From: Bostrychus sinensis
Taxonomy: Eukaryota > Chordata > Actinopteri > Gobiiformes > Eleotridae
Assembly: GCA_020698575.1 (NCBI GenBank)
Contig: CM036244.1
Coordinates: 8,255,034-8,319,033, forward strand
DNA length: 64,000 bases
Reading direction: 5' to 3'
Shown: positions 46,293 through 57,061 of the stretch, piece after piece
Position numbering within the stretch: the stretch's first letter is position 1
How the letters are laid out: each line of letters starts with the position of its first letter
The notes under the pieces: generated by a model
Told to the model about the DNA's origin: nothing
The model's database searches: none
What the model saw: only the letters and a program-made list of their open reading frames with translations
Made by a program: the position numbers and the translations under genes

Positions 46293-46605
46293 TCAGACAC
46301 ACGTTTTGGTTCATAAAAACAAATAAAACATACAAACATAAAAAATCAATAGAAATCTTAAATACCTAAAAACATTAAGTACATAAAAAACATTTGAAAT
46401 TAATTAAAATTGTATACTTGTTTTAAAATATTACTTTAAAACAATAATCAGTGTTTTTGTAATGTTTTTATAAAAGAAACATATGGAGAAAAACATGGCA
46501 GAGTCTTTTGAATAAAGGGAAGTTTTATTGTTGGGGGTCCCCGAGGCATTTTCGGAAATTTAAGGGGGCCACACAGTCTTGACTTTGGGAAGGGCTGGTC
46601 TACAC
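46162..46605. mobile_element. hAT-like family 3, complete copy (428 bp)
   Basis: The element spans 46170-46597, from CAGTGGTTCCCAAAGTGGGG to GACTTTGGGAAGGGCTG. It is flanked by the perfect 8-base duplication GTCTACAC. An (ATT)n tract of about 13 units sits inside at 46254-46291. Confidence 0.9.
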
Positions 46606-46987
46606 TATCATTTAGATGCAGTTTCCCTTTAGAAGTTATAAATGTCAGACCATGAACAAGAATGAGAGGCGTGGCTTCTTCTGGAGCGGCTGTGTTCTCC
46701 GACTCGCCCGCACTCTTCCCAGGAGGCTATTGATTAAAACAGGAACAAATGAGAAACCAATCAGGAGGCGTAACCCAGTTAGGCACTGTTTATGTTCCCT
46801 TCATCTGTGGACTCGAGTTAGCGGCATGCTCGCTAGCACCTACGAGGAAGTCTGTAGGTGGAAATCTGTGTTTGCCTAACCCTAAAGTTGTTGGGTTCAC
46901 TTTTAACCCAGAGCCTGAGTGGTTAACATTAAGCGTGCATCAATTTTAGTTTAAGTATTTTTGGTATCTCCCATATTATTACAGATA
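46606..46987. other. Spacer, no gene recognised
   Basis: Short frames only. Confidence 0.4.
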
Positions 46988-47710
46988 GATTAGACCAGTG
47001 GTTCCCAAAGTGTGGTCCGGGGCCCCCAGAAGCTGTCTATATTAAGTACATAAAAATAAAAAATAAAATGAGTTTGAAATGCACTGTAAAAAAAAACTCA
47101 AGGCAACAGGATCCCTCAAGATTTTTGTTGATCAACTCAATATCTCAAGTTTTCAACAACTAACATTTTTTTACTCACCAAATTTAACGTTCCTGCATCT
47201 AAAAACTTGAAATTTTAAGTTTTACTCACTATCTTTATTTTTTCCAACTCATCTGACTCCACTGTTCAGAAAAAGTATTATTGATAATAATAAAAACTAA
47301 ATATACTACATTTAACAAAAGAATAACTTTTTCTGAACACTAAGTTGTCTGAAGATGAGTAGAAAAATAATTATAGTGAGAAAAACTTAAAAATTACAAA
47401 ATTTTTTAGTCATATGAACATCAAATAAAGTGAAAGTGTGGAAAACTTGAGCCTTTGCCTTGAGTTATTGAGGTTTTGCAGCATTTTTTTTTTTTTTTTT
47501 ACAGTGTATTTGTTTAAAAATATAACTTTAAAACACTTTTTAGCCAACAGTCAGTGTCTTCTGTAATGTTTTTATAGAAATATATGGAGAAAAACATGAA
47601 AGTAAAATTTGGGATCGAGGGAAGTTGTATTGTTGGGGGCCCTGCGTGGGATTTTGGTAAATTTAAGGAGGGCCGTGACGCTCCTGACTTTGGGAATGAC
47701 TGGATTTGAC
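46988..47710 (-). mobile_element. hAT-like family 3, composite copy with nested MITE (707 bp)
   Basis: The element spans 46996-47702, from CAGTGGTTCCCAAAGTGTGG to GACTTTGGGAATGACTG. It is flanked by GATTAGAC and GATTTGAC (7 of 8 match). The nested element occupies 47082-47506. It matches the 6080-6815 copy in inverted orientation. Confidence 0.85.
47082..47506. mobile_element. Nested CACTGTAAAA-type MITE, copy 2
   Basis: CACTGTAAAAAAAAACTCAA at the left and a T-run then ACAGTG at the right. Internal AAGTATTATTGATAATAAT sits near the fold centre, and GAAAAAGT/ACTTTTTCTGAAC arms flank it. Confidence 0.7.
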
Positions 47711-47729
47711 AGTACACCAGTCAGGAATA

Positions 47730-48450
47730 ACATTATTAGCGATGTAACAATACATCAGTTTGCATCAATGCATCGATATAATAACCCACGATCACGATGT
47801 ATCGGAGCAAAATGTAAACATCAATCAATATCGTGCGTTCTTACTGTAATATACAAGGCGCGCTTTTATTTTGAAATTTGCTTTATTTAAAAACCAGCGC
47901 ACCACCTTTTTACTTCTGATGCCTAACTTTAAGAGAGAGTGTTTAAGAGTGTAAACAAATGCGGCGGTGAAGGAATTAGCGAGGAAAATGTGCGTTAAAA
48001 CTCTTCGTTCCTGTGTGTTTTTAAAGTTTAGAGTAACAGTTCAGAGTTAATTCATCTGCTGTGACTGAGATCTCGACTGCTTCAGGATAAAATTCTCATA
48101 AACTCATGAACGTGGCACAGCACAGGGCTGCACGGTGAGTCTGGTGACATTAGCTACAGGTGAGAAATGGCAGCTTTTGTGGGAGTTATCGCATTACAGC
48201 AAGGACTAAAACTAATTTATTTACAACTTTATAAACATGAATATACTCCACAGCAATTTCTTTAAATGTTCACTTTATTCTAATTGAATCTGAACCATTT
48301 AAAATGTTATAAACACTAATACTAAATATTTGGTTAAAAAAGCAGATAACATTGATAAATCAATCGTGGGCACTTATATCGTGATCACATCGTGGCAGTC
48401 TTTGATGTATCGCCAGATATCGTATCGTCGGTCCACTGCACCAATATAAT
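47730..48450. mobile_element. Possible hAT-like element with CGATRT motifs
   Basis: TTAGCGATGTAACAATACAT and ATGCATCGATATAATAACCC on the left, and TATATCGTGATCACATCG with ATATCGTATCGTCGG on the right. The end motifs are similar in style to 15405-15901, but a clean terminal pair was not found. Confidence 0.4.
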
Positions 48451-48514
48451 ATTGCATCATGATGAAAGTGGCGATTTACCCCTAAACATTAGGACCACTG
48501 GCAGATGAAGTAAA

Positions 48515-49036
48515 TACTGTATTTTCCTCACTATAAGGTGCACCTAAAAGCCTTTAATTTTCTCAAAAACCAACAGTGCGCCTTATAATCCGATGCGCCT
48601 TATATATGGATCAATGTTGGTTAATTATGGCTACCGTATTCAGGGGGCGTCGCCGAAGTGACAGCGGTAAAAACGGTAAAGGGGAATTCCAGTCCCAGCT
48701 GTTCATGTGTGCCATAGGCGTGTTTATGGATCCTGCCGCAAAAGAACAAGGAGGCGCGGCCTTTGCTCCATCTCAGTAGAAGAGTTGCGACATTGAGGGG
48801 ACAGAAAACTGAGCGCAACGAGGGAGTTGTAAGAACGCTGGTTTGTATTCTATTAATAAAGTTTGACTGACTGACTTATCTGACTGTTTTATTGACATTC
48901 TCTTTAGCGCAGCGCCATCTAGTGGATGCGCCTTATAATGCGGTGCGCCCTATATATGAAAACAGTTTTAAAATAGGCCATTCATTGTAGGTGCGCCTTA
49001 TAATCCGATGCGCCTTATAGTGCGGAAAATACGGTA
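48515..49036. mobile_element. Non-autonomous TA-flanked DNA transposon, copy 2 (518 bp)
   Basis: Same orientation and ends as 1769-2350, bordered by TA. It lacks exactly 60 bases present in copy 1 at 2071-2130. The 67-codon central frame is identical in both, which suggests recent movement. Confidence 0.8.
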
Positions 49037-49313
49037 ACTTAAATTATCTCTTCATCATGGCACCTGTGCGTTCATGAACAATACGAATCTTTTGAACGTC
49101 TCTTTACTGTAAACGATAAGCGACGAGTCATGGTAGCGCAGGAGCCCGTTCTATTTTTCTTTTTCTTTTTTTTACTCTTGTATCAAAATGATAAACCTTT
49201 TTTTTGTTTGCCAACCACAAAAAAACCTCATAAGAAAACGTAGAATACAAGCTCAAGAGAGAGCTAAACAGAAAGAGACGAGTGGAGAGAGGAGCACACT
49301 GCACATGCTCAGA
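49037..49313. other. Spacer, nothing recognised
   Basis: Short AT-rich stretch between two elements. Confidence 0.35.
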
Positions 49314-49683
49314 TGTGGTTCACACGGCATGATTTTAAAATAGTCGGAAGAGAGACCCCACACATGGCGATAAAAAATCATAGATATAACAGTTTTGATC
49401 CTACAGTGTGTGGTGTGAAGGACGACACACCACACATGAACAGATTTCACTCACGAACATTCCCAGGTCAGACGGGAAATCTCGCAAAACTTCACGACAT
49501 TAAACGTGACTTCGGTAAACACAAACATGGCGGACGACGAAGAAGCTCTGAACACACAGCAGGGATATCTGATAAGATTATCTTTAGCGCCATTACGATA
49601 ATCGGGGCGACTTTTAGATTGTCGGAAAGGAAAAACCGGGTCAAAAATCGGCATAATTATCTTGCCGAGTGAACCAGGCTTTA
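49314..49683. mobile_element. Inverted-repeat element, superfamily unknown
   Basis: The left TGGTTCACACGGCATGATTT resembles the reverse complement of the right end (TAAAGCCTGGTTCACTCGGC). The middle contains a start-like AACATGGCGGACGACGAAG but no sustained frame. It may be a remnant of a protein-coding element. Confidence 0.5.
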
Positions 49684-50195
49684 GTCAGAGGTCTGTAGTT
49701 GTAAACAGAGTGTGCGCATGGAAGTTTATTGTTGCCTGCTTAGTTTTTACTGACATTTTTTTTGCATGGACACAAGTAAATGTCACACATTTGCACATTT
49801 TGGACATATAATAAAACCTTAATTGTTTGTCTCACTCTATGCAGAGGTTTAGAGAATTTAGTCCACACATTTTATAATTATCAGTGAATAAGACAATATT
49901 AATGTCCCACCAATAGAACATATTTTATTCTGATTAAAATTATAATGCATCCTAGTGTTTATTTTTGGAATAAACTGACTGGCTTTTATTATCTTTGTAT
50001 GGAGATTTGTTCTCTGCATTTGACCCATCCTTGCTAAGAATTTGAGTGAGTTTGACACAAGGCTTATAACATTTTCAAACACTTTTAACACAGTTTGAGT
50101 TGTTGACTTTTATTGTTTCATTCTTTTTGTTATATACAGTTTTAGTGATACAACTTCTTTCTTTTTTATTTTCACATGACTGTTAGAAGTATATT
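49684..50195. other. AT-rich spacer, no gene recognised
   Basis: Nothing beyond short frames. Confidence 0.4.
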
Positions 50196-50606
50196 TGGTA
50201 AAACTTTATTTTAAGGTCCACTTATTAACCATTTAGTAGGCATTAATTATCATGATAGTTAGTGGTTAATTAGCTCTTTATTGTTAATTAAAGCACCTAT
50301 TAATCTTTTATTCTGTGCATGCTCTTAAGCTTTTTGTGGTACTATTCCTTAAAAAAGCTCATACTCCAAAAAACTTATTAGATCATAATTTATGTCCAAC
50401 ACCTTCCTTACTTCCTGAGCAGTGATTAGTGAGTTTATTAAGAGAAAATGTTACTTTCTTGCTAATTAGTTGTAGAAAACGCTCACACAGAATAAAAGAT
50501 CAATAGCTGCTTTATCATTTTCAATTAAGAGCTTATTAATCACTAACTAGAATAATAATTTGTGCCTAGTTAATGGTTAATAGGTGGACCTTAATATACG
50601 GTATAT
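50196..50606. mobile_element. MITE with AAGGTCCAC...ATTAACC inverted ends
   Basis: The left TTAAGGTCCACTTATTAACC and right GGTTAATAGGTGGACCTTAA are complementary. Further inward TAGTAGGCATTAATTAT pairs loosely with AATAATTTGTGCCTAGTT, and TTATTAATC/GATTAGTGAG words continue the fold. No coding capacity. Confidence 0.75.
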
Positions 50607-51751
50607 TTGTCTTATTCTCAGTAAATAAGATTGGTTTAACTGCTGCAAATCTGATTTGTGTAAGTTTAATTTGGTTTTCTGTTGTAATATGTTACACCGG
50701 CGCATTTATTTATTTTATTTTTATCTATGCACGTAATTGAGACACAACTAAATGAGATCGATTAAGTGAAAAAAGATAAGCTGATATAACACACACACAC
50801 ACACAAATAATAAAATAAAATAAATAAAAGGGTCATTTACATAATCAACACACATCATAATGAAGCTAATAGAGAAAATAGTGAATAAATCTAATTTATA
50901 CAAGCAATGTTTTAAGATTTCCTTTTGTTTGATCCCAAAGTTTGATGTATTTTCCTTTTGCTTTGTGATTTCAAGCAATAGAAAGCTCCAGATCAGCAAT
51001 GTTTAAAAAAGTTTATAGCCACTGACGAAGAGATAAGGTGTGGGGAGGTTTCCATCTCATTGCTCTAAGTTGTTCTTGTTTTTTTTCAGTAAGACTGTAA
51101 AGCCACAATAAAGTAAAAAAAACCAAAACCTCTTTATAGAGAGGGGGAGTGATAAGAGCAAAAGCATCCAGTTTTGCCCTGCACTGACTTTGTTACCCCT
51201 TTATTTAACGCAACAACTGGCATTGCCTAAATTTGCATTTCTGTTTCCCTCTGCATTCAAACATACAGCTAAACACAAACCCATTTCCAGCCCTAACAAG
51301 GTTAAATTGAGCGTAGAAGCCGCACTCATAGGTACAACGTGACGCCCATTAGTGCGCCCAACCGTAAGCCACATATGACAAGAAAAGAGTCACAATTATA
51401 ACCACTGGAGAGACACAGACGTCGGAAGAAGCAGACGAATAGTTCAAGGTGTAATTACAAAAATCACCTCTATTTCCGACCTGTTTTTTTGTTCTGGAGA
51501 CACTGATGGATGTCGGGGAAGGAGAGGAATAAGAGCAGCTCTCTTTGGTCTAACAGTGACCGGACGACGGCGGCTGAAGCTGATTGGTCTGTATCGATCC
51601 TGTGATCCCTGCTCCACAGAGAGGCTTAGCTCCAAACAAGGTAATCCCACAATGCACTGCCAGCTGCTAATAGGGCACAACGCACCTATAAGTGACCTGT
51701 ATAAGGTAAGATTAGTTTTAAATTCGGGAAATTGGGTTTTAGAGCATACTT
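50607..51751. other. No gene recognised; short (AC)n
   Basis: An (AC)n run of about 8 units lies near 50789-50805. A GC-richer stretch about 51490-51660 carries frames on both strands without domains. Confidence 0.4.
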
Positions 51752-51847
51752 GGGGGAAAAAAAGAGGTTAGCGTTTTCGCCTTGGAGCAAAAAGGTCCCT
51801 GGTTTGATTCCTGGAGCCCGTCTGGGTCCTCCATTTTCCCCGCATCA
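51752..51847 (+). repeat. tRNA-like SINE fragment
   Basis: GGTTAGCGTTTTCGCCTTGG, AGCAAAAAGGTCCCTGG and TTTGATTCCTGGAGCCCG form degenerate A and B boxes. The fragment is cut by the family 2 hAT-like element that follows. Confidence 0.5.
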
Positions 51848-52877
51848 ACCTAGAGCAATGGTTCCCAACTTTTTTTGTGTTGTGTGTGGGTTTTTTGTCC
51901 GACCGTGAGTACCTTCTCATTCGTTTGTGTGTATATTTAAGTGGTCATCTGTTTTTATTTGTACAAAGACATATTATACTTACTTTATTGTAAAAGCTAA
52001 TTCTCCTGCATTTTTTTTTTTTTTGCTTTGAAAATTAAATTCAAGATATAAATAAAATCTAAAAAAAAAAAAAAGACATATAAAAATAAAGAATTAAAAA
52101 AAACAAAATAAAACAATAATTAATACAAATATAACAATATAAACTGATATTACATTTACTGATTTTACTATATTTTTCGACAAAAAAAAAACTAACTAAC
52201 TTTGAAATAGGGCTGCACAATATATTGCAAAATTACTGTTATCGCAATATCAGTAAACGCAATATCCGTATCGCAAGAATCTAAAAGCTAAATATATCGC
52301 AATAACGCTGTGGTCTTCCATCTGACAGAGATTTACACTGAAGAATCATTTTCCACCAGAGCCCTAAAAGAACATGTGTTGTGACTAAATAAAATTGTGT
52401 AAAAAGTCCAGTTTTAGTGGTAATTTAATTAATTTAGTCACAGCTTAGCCTTGTTTTATTCCTGGTTTAGTCTGTGGTAAGTTTTGATTTTGTTGCTGTT
52501 TTGACTTGTAAATACAGGAACTTACATTTTTGTGAAATGTAGTGAATTTAACTTACTGTGTTCGAAAAGTAGGCTCTATTTTCAAATATCGCAATAATAT
52601 CGTTATTGCAGTTTTCAACATAGTTATCGAATATCACGTTTCCTCCATATTGTGCAGAACTACTTGGAAACAAGATTTATAATTCAAATAATATTTGTAT
52701 ATAATATAAATAATATATAATAATATTTGAATCAATATTTTTTAATCAATCAATCCTCAATGAGACACGAGCTGCATGGTCTTTCTCAAGTTTTAATAGA
52801 TCGCAAGTACCCCCTGTAAAGTGCTCACGTACCCCTAGGGGTCCCCGTACCCCTGGTTGGGAAACAGTGACCTACAG
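51848..52877 (-). mobile_element. hAT-like family 2, complete copy with nested family 1 insertion
   Basis: The element spans 51856-52869, from CAATGGTTCCCAACTTTTTT to CCCCTGGTTGGGAAACAGTG. It is flanked by ACCTAGAG and ACCTACAG (7 of 8 match). The insertion at 52208-52662 splits it, so family 1 moved here later. Confidence 0.85.
52200..52670. mobile_element. hAT-like MITE family 1, copy 4, nested (455 bp)
   Basis: The element spans 52208-52662 with ends TAGGGCTGCACAATATAT and TATTGTGCAGAACTA. It is flanked by CTTTGAAA and CTTGGAAA (7 of 8 match). Confidence 0.9.
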
Positions 52878-52887
52878 CATCCACAAA

Positions 52888-53190
52888 AATTCAATATTTC
52901 TCACTGCTCTATGTAGACTCACGAAACCAGGAAGTGCTCCTGAGTGTTTCTAAAGCTCCTGCACCGTCCCCCAGGCAGCTCATGTATCTATTTGTTAGCA
53001 TCATGCTGCTAATAGCTGTGCTACAAAGCCATTTTATGTTCTGTCCAGTCCCCACCATTGCCAGCAGGGGGCGACACGCTCCTAATCCAAGAGTTTTTAG
53101 CAAAGTAAAAAACAGCTTCCTGACAGAAGATGTTTTCCATGCATATACATTACTTTATGTTCTAAAACATGAAATACTAATGTGATATCA
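52888..53190 (-). repeat. Dispersed repeat family A, copy 5 (inverted)
   Basis: AACCAGGAAGTGCTCCTGAG, TTGCCAGCAGGGGGCGACAC and TTCCATGCATATACATTAC are the reverse complement of the family A words. Confidence 0.65.
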
Positions 53191-53260
53191 AGAAAAACCA
53201 GAAAAGCAGGGAACACCGAGGTCATGGTGCGATTATGTTCAGTAAGATCGCTTTAGGCCT

Positions 53261-54451
53261 TGTCCCAATACCCGCACTACACACTGCACACTTTGTTGAA
53301 GTGCGCATTTTCTAAAAGTGCATGAGGGCGCAGAGGGACTAAAAAGGAGAACTGGGACAGTCCACACTTCTTGGACACTCGTGCTATGAAAGTCTCCAGG
53401 TAAAAACATTTAACGTGTGTGTGTCCTGAGTCGGACACTTTCTGCTAAAATTCTACTACTTTTTTATCTTCAACAAGTCATAAAGTTGCTCATTTATTAT
53501 CTTCATTAATGCAAATTGTACATTTTCTTACGTTTATAACGATATATTGGTTGGATAGTTTCTTTTACAAATATTTTATTGCGGTCGTATGAAAGAGTGC
53601 TTTTGTCCGAGGTTTAAGCTCGGCAGTGCTATGGCCCTGAGTCGGACACACGGAAGTTCCAATATCGAACACGCTCACCTTTCTGGCTTTTTCAGCCTTA
53701 TTTGTTGGATTTTTCGGCTCTAATTTAAGGCTGGGATATTTACGTCAACAAATTTTCACACCCGGTACCTTGTTTCCGTCTTTCAAAATAAGATTGTGGG
53801 CTAAGCTAACGTTAATCAGAAAATAATAAGACGGACAAAGTTAGCTACAAAAACACTAAGATCACTGAAAGAACGTCGCCCGAGTGTGACCTGAGCGTTC
53901 CCTGCACATTTCTCTATCTAAATTACTTTCATATCATGATTATTTTATAAACACTTAGCATAAATACACAAAAATTACCACAGAGGTAGAACAATATGTG
54001 GAGTTTTTGTTTATCTACCGTTAGCCAGTTAATGTCTTTGCGAGCATCTGTTAGAAGACTGAAAAATAGCAAAGGTGAGCGTGTCCGACTCAGGACACAC
54101 ATACGTTAATAGAATAAACAGCGCTGTCTTTTAGCAGCATGTTTGCTAAACTGCTGCTGGATATTTCTGAAAGTTAATAACAGTTGAAAAGTCAATCATT
54201 TTGTCACAGAAAGATCAGACGTGTTTAATGTTGTAACAGCGCCTGGACATTAGGCACTTTCATTTATAATCTCCATCAGCTGAGCTTTTAATACGTTACT
54301 TTACATTTTTGCCAGTTAGCGCTTGCTGCTAAGTTGCTAAGAAACAAACGCAGCGTCATTGGAAAACATCACAATGAAATGCATTATGGGTAATATACTT
54401 CAGCAAAGTGCATGAGGAAGTGTGGCTCCAAATGTCGAAGAGAATTGGGAT
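53261..54451. mobile_element. Long inverted-repeat element (about 1.19 kb), family unknown
   Basis: The left TGTCCCAATACCCGCACTAC and TGCACACTTTGTTGAAGTGC pair loosely with the right end (CAGCAAAGTGCATGAGGAAG ... AGAATTGGGATAAACTACGC). Inside, 53411-53438 is a 27-of-28 match to the reverse complement of 54081-54108, centred on GTCCTGAGTCGGACAC. CGCTCACCTTTCT near 53674 also pairs with AAAGGTGAGCG near 54071. No coding capacity. Confidence 0.65.
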
Positions 54452-54680
54452 AAACTACGCACTTGCACCACTCAGCGTGAACGTGCATTTGAAGGTTAGC
54501 TGAAGTGTTAGCTGGTTATGGTTCACATTTCATGCCTAGGACACCGTGGTAGACACAGGTCGACTAACATCTCCTCAACAAATATGGAGAAGGTCAAAAT
54601 TACAGGTCACAGGGGGCTACATATGAGTCAAAAAAGCAGGAGACAATCAAAAATTCATGGCATCATAATGCAAAGGTGTC

Positions 54681-55074
54681 CAAAACTATTTCAAAAAGCC
54701 TGAAAAAAGCACAATCTGAACCTTTAAAAGTGCTAACTACTTTAACTCGACAAGAATTGTGTGGTCCTCTGTTGTCTTTTCTTGTTTTTTTATTTTTTAT
54801 TACTCTTGGTATTTATTTATTGTTATTTTATTGTATTACTTTTATTTGGTTTTACTGCTTCTTATTATTTAATGGGGACTGGTGGAGCTGAATAGAGTGA
54901 TTTATTGTTATTTATTGTTCTATGTGCAACACTTTGGAAACTGTTTTGTTTGTAAAATGTGCTATACAAATAAAGCTGATTTGGATTTTACTTTTTTTTT
55001 TGACATATTGTAGCTTTCTGGAATAAAAAGATGGTAAATTTGTGATAATGTATATATTTTTAAATCAAAGATCA
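54681..55074 (+). repeat. Left arm of a local inverted duplication (394 bp)
   Basis: This segment returns in inverted orientation at 56452-56853 with only small differences. Its right part holds GCTATACAAATAAAGCTGAT, a LINE-like 3' tail. Its left end belongs to repeat family A. Confidence 0.85.
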
Positions 55075-55411
55075 TTTTCTTCTGTAGTATTTCTAATAAT
55101 AACATGTCTCTGGGGTTGTGGCATTTTGATAAAGAACTGTATTTGTTCAAAGCGCTCCTGTAGTGAGCACACACAGAGACACAGATGGTCAGTTAAAACC
55201 CAGGGAATTAGAAACCCGTCTCTTCTTGTCAGGACGATAAAAAATAAAATCAATGCAAAAGCAACAGACTTTTGTACGAATGACATTAAAATAAGTTGCA
55301 GCTTGGTCTGAGATTAGCATTCGTCACTTTTATGAGGGAGCAAAATAAAATATTATGTTTTTAGAAAGCGGGAATGAATAGTTGTTGTTTATTTTTTTGT
55401 TAAACTTTACT
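55075..55411. other. Spacer of the inverted duplication, nothing recognised
   Basis: Overlapping short frames on both strands without domains. Confidence 0.4.
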
Positions 55412-55712
55412 ACGTTGTACAGTGGTCTCCAAAGTGGGGTCCAGAGCCCCCTGGTGGGCCGCAAAAGGTACTGCAGCAGGGGCCAAGAAATTGAGTTTAC
55501 GATGAAGTTAAAATATTACTTTGAAGCAATTATTAGCCAACAGTTTTGTTTTTTGTAATATTTTGTTTTGAAATCTGAGGAAAAACAGGACATAGTTTTG
55601 TTTTTTTGTTTTTTTTACTAGAATTAAGTCTTTTGTTGGGGGTCCGTGTAGCATTTTCTCCTTTTTTAAGGGGGCCATGACACTCTTGACTTTGGGAATG
55701 GCTGACGTAGTA
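55412..55712. mobile_element. hAT-like family 3, short copy (285 bp)
   Basis: The element spans 55420-55704, from CAGTGGTCTCCAAAGTGGGG to GACTTTGGGAATGGCTG. It is flanked by ACGTTGTA and ACGTAGTA (7 of 8 match). Confidence 0.85.
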
Positions 55713-56044
55713 GTAAGAAATGTAAAGTGCTGATTTTAGATGCTAATTGCTACGTTAACAGATAAACATTCATAATTCCCAATCCTTTGTGGCTAACGCT
55801 AACCCCTCCTTTTTAAAATGTGTTATCGTCTTTTTAACTTCTGATACTATTTATTTAAACGCAGATGTTCTGTTTACAAACGCTCCAAGGGTCTGAGTGA
55901 TTTTGAACCGCAGAGCGAAAGGAAGCATTACCAAACTAAAATATAAATGCAATGGGGTAAAAAATAGGAGAGGACCTTAAAAAAGATCTTAAATTGACCA
56001 CATATCTATTTATATTCTACAACTTGCACTTCATTTAAAAACCG

Positions 56045-56215
56045 TCCAGCCATAAGCAAATGTACTCTTTGTGCCAGTCCCAAGCTTGGATGAATGGAGG
56101 GGGTTGCATCAAGAAGGGCATCCAGCGTAAAAAGCCATGCTAATGTATGTATATGCAAGAAAACTTGGAATGATAGGCAGCAGATGATTTGCTGTGAGAA
56201 AAGTTGAAACAAAAG
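56045..56215 (+). mobile_element. RTE-like LINE 3' fragment
   Basis: TTTGTGCCAGTCCCAAGCTT, GGGTTGCATCAAGAAGGGCA and TCCAGCGTAAAAAGCC, then GGCAGCAGATGATTTGCTGT, which also occurs inverted at 10620. Confidence 0.5.
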
Positions 56216-56241
56216 ATCACTAAAAATACGTTATGTTTTGC

Positions 56242-56454
56242 AAAATGTTGATGGATTTTGTGACACTTTTTTGGAGTAAAAGTGACCGCCCAATGCCAAA
56301 AAAAGTGCTAAAAGTTTACACAAAGTTAGCTCATGAATACGACGCTTTTGGTTCACCTTCAGATATTTTTTACGCCCTTGGAAACTCAAATAAAGCTTTT
56401 CCAAAAAAAAAAAAAAAAAATGTGCTGAAACATCTGTAAATGCGCACGGTTTGA
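56242..56454 (+). repeat. Direct repeat 1 bracketing the inverted copy
   Basis: 213 bases from AAAATGTTGATGG to GCGCACGGTTTGA, repeated at 56854-57061. Confidence 0.9.
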
Positions 56455-56853
56455 TCTTTGATTTAAAAATATATACATTATCACAAATTTGCCATCTTTT
56501 TATTCCAGAAAGCTACAATATGGCAAAAAAGTAAAATCCAAATCAGCTTTATTTGTATAGCACATTTTACAAACAAAACAGTTTCCAAAGTGTTGCACAT
56601 AGAACAATAAATAACAATAAATCACTCTATTCAGCTCCACCAGTCCCCATTAAATAATAAGAACCAGTAAAACCAAATAAAAGTAATACAATAAAATAAC
56701 AATAAATAAATACCAAAAAAAAAAAAAAAAAAGAAGAATAAAAACAAAACAATAAAAGGCAACAGAGGACCACACAATTCTTGTCGAGTTAAAGTAGTTA
56801 GCACTTTTAAAGGTTCATATTATGCTTTTTTCAGGCATTTTGAAATTGTTTTG
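56452..56853 (-). repeat. Right arm of the local inverted duplication (402 bp)
   Basis: Reverse complement of 54681-55074, with a longer A-tract near 56716-56732. It sits exactly between the two direct repeats, and each junction carries short shared sequence (TGA, GTTTTG). Confidence 0.9.
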
Positions 56854-57061
56854 AAAATGTTGATGGATTTTGTGACACTTTTTTGGAGTAAAAGTGACCA
56901 CCCAATGCCAAAAAAAAAGTGCTAAAAGTTTACACAAAGTTAGCTCATGAATACGACGCTTTTGCTTCACCTTCAGATTATTTTTACGCCCTTGGAAACC
57001 TAAATAAAGCTTTTCCAAAACAAAAAAAGTGCTGAAACATCTGTAAATGCGCATGGTTTGA
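56854..57061 (+). repeat. Direct repeat 2 bracketing the inverted copy
   Basis: 208 bases, close to identical with 56242-56454. The difference in length is mostly in the A-run. Confidence 0.9.
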
